From NCBI RefSeq assembly GCF_019048525.1, contig NZ_CP077369.1:1364001-1428000 (forward strand): 64,000 nt of DNA, in the 5' to 3' direction. Made by a program: the position numbers and the translations under genes. Source of the DNA: Acinetobacter lwoffii (GTDB lineage: Bacteria; Pseudomonadota; Gammaproteobacteria; Pseudomonadales; Moraxellaceae). Of this stretch, positions 63,870-64,000 are shown in pieces. The notes under the pieces are model-generated. The model had not been told where the DNA came from, did no database searches, and saw only the letters and a program-made list of their open reading frames with translations. How positions within the stretch are numbered: the stretch's first letter is position 1; every line of letters starts with the position of its first letter.

Positions 63870-64000
63870 ATGCCTAAGATGAAAACTCGCCGTGGTGCAG
63901 CTAAACGCTTTAAAGCGACTGCTAACGGTTTTAAGCGTAAACAAGCGTTCAAACGCCACATTTTGACCAAAAAATCTGCTAAGCGTATTCGTCAATTGCG
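63870..64000 (+). CDS. rpmI: 50S ribosomal protein L35, partial
   Basis: The first 43 residues of L35: [31 protein letters not shown] and SAKRIRQL are diagnostic. The window ends inside the gene. AAGAGG precedes the ATG. rplT is expected next. In most gammaproteobacteria rpmI follows infC directly; here about 4.3 kb, a terminator and an IS lie between them, so it must have its own promoter. Confidence 0.96.
   Translation, partial: MPKMKTRRGAAKRFKATANGFKRKQAFKRHILTKKSAKRIRQL

Noticed and set aside
1..64000. CRISPR arrays, tRNA or rRNA genes, prophage or plasmid origins
   Set aside because: No regularly spaced repeats, tRNA-like GTTCGA arms in intergenic DNA, or phage or replication genes were found on reading both strands.

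Overview
The window looks like a chromosomal segment of an Acinetobacter species (Moraxellaceae). The evidence is gene order and content: a glycosyltransferase block between ilvE and aspS, which is where Acinetobacter places its lipooligosaccharide outer-core (OC) locus; a BaeSR-type two-component system; the pcnB-folK-panB-panC and rapZ-NPr-darP runs; and a ZnuD-like receptor behind a Zur-type palindrome. It opens inside bamB and closes inside rpmI, so both end genes are partial. No rRNA, tRNA, CRISPR array or prophage was seen.

Layout. 1-10.5 kb is housekeeping: bamB, der, a phosphopantetheinyl transferase, an SDR, mazG, comEA, pcnB-folK-panB-panC, rapZ-NPr-darP. 10.5-14 kb holds an AT-rich 710-bp gap, a soluble GAF histidine kinase, and a TnpA-less IS200/IS605-type element with a frameshifted tnpB. 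glnE and ilvE follow. 17.8-25.2 kb is the AT-rich OC locus: seven putative glycan-transfer genes in both orientations (including a Stealth-type phosphotransferase and a gene with GT42-like motifs) plus an LpxL/LpxM-type acyltransferase. aspS closes it. 27.5-33.9 kb carries a DUF4184 protein, znuD, a phospholipase D-type protein, small Acinetobacter-type proteins and a PsiE-like protein whose upstream region is hit by a complete IS1-family element. 35-39 kb has two paralogous acyl-CoA dehydrogenases. 39-42.3 kb has a duplicated-module lipoprotein divergent from baeSR. 42.4-56.8 kb holds a GNAT, a YjbR protein, selO, a desaturase, a GDPD, a B12 uptake unit (cobalamin riboswitch, btuB, PduO-type adenosyltransferase), trpF-trpB, an acyl-CoA synthetase, a sugar-lactone oxidase and an alanine-racemase-fold gene broken by an in-frame stop. 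56.9-64 kb is the thrS-infC translation cluster, separated from rpmI by a terminator, an IS3-family element and five other genes.

The signals most worth a second look are: (i) a run of nine G inside one OC-locus glycosyltransferase gene, the hallmark of a phase-variable surface-glycan gene; (ii) a hairpin just upstream of thrS that has the geometry of a tRNA-Thr(GGU) anticodon arm, suggesting autoregulation by tRNA mimicry; (iii) a lipoprotein made of two Cys-paired LTxxQ-like modules, divergent from baeSR; (iv) three IS insertions whose exact joints can be read, one of which replaced the last two codons of a membrane-protein gene.
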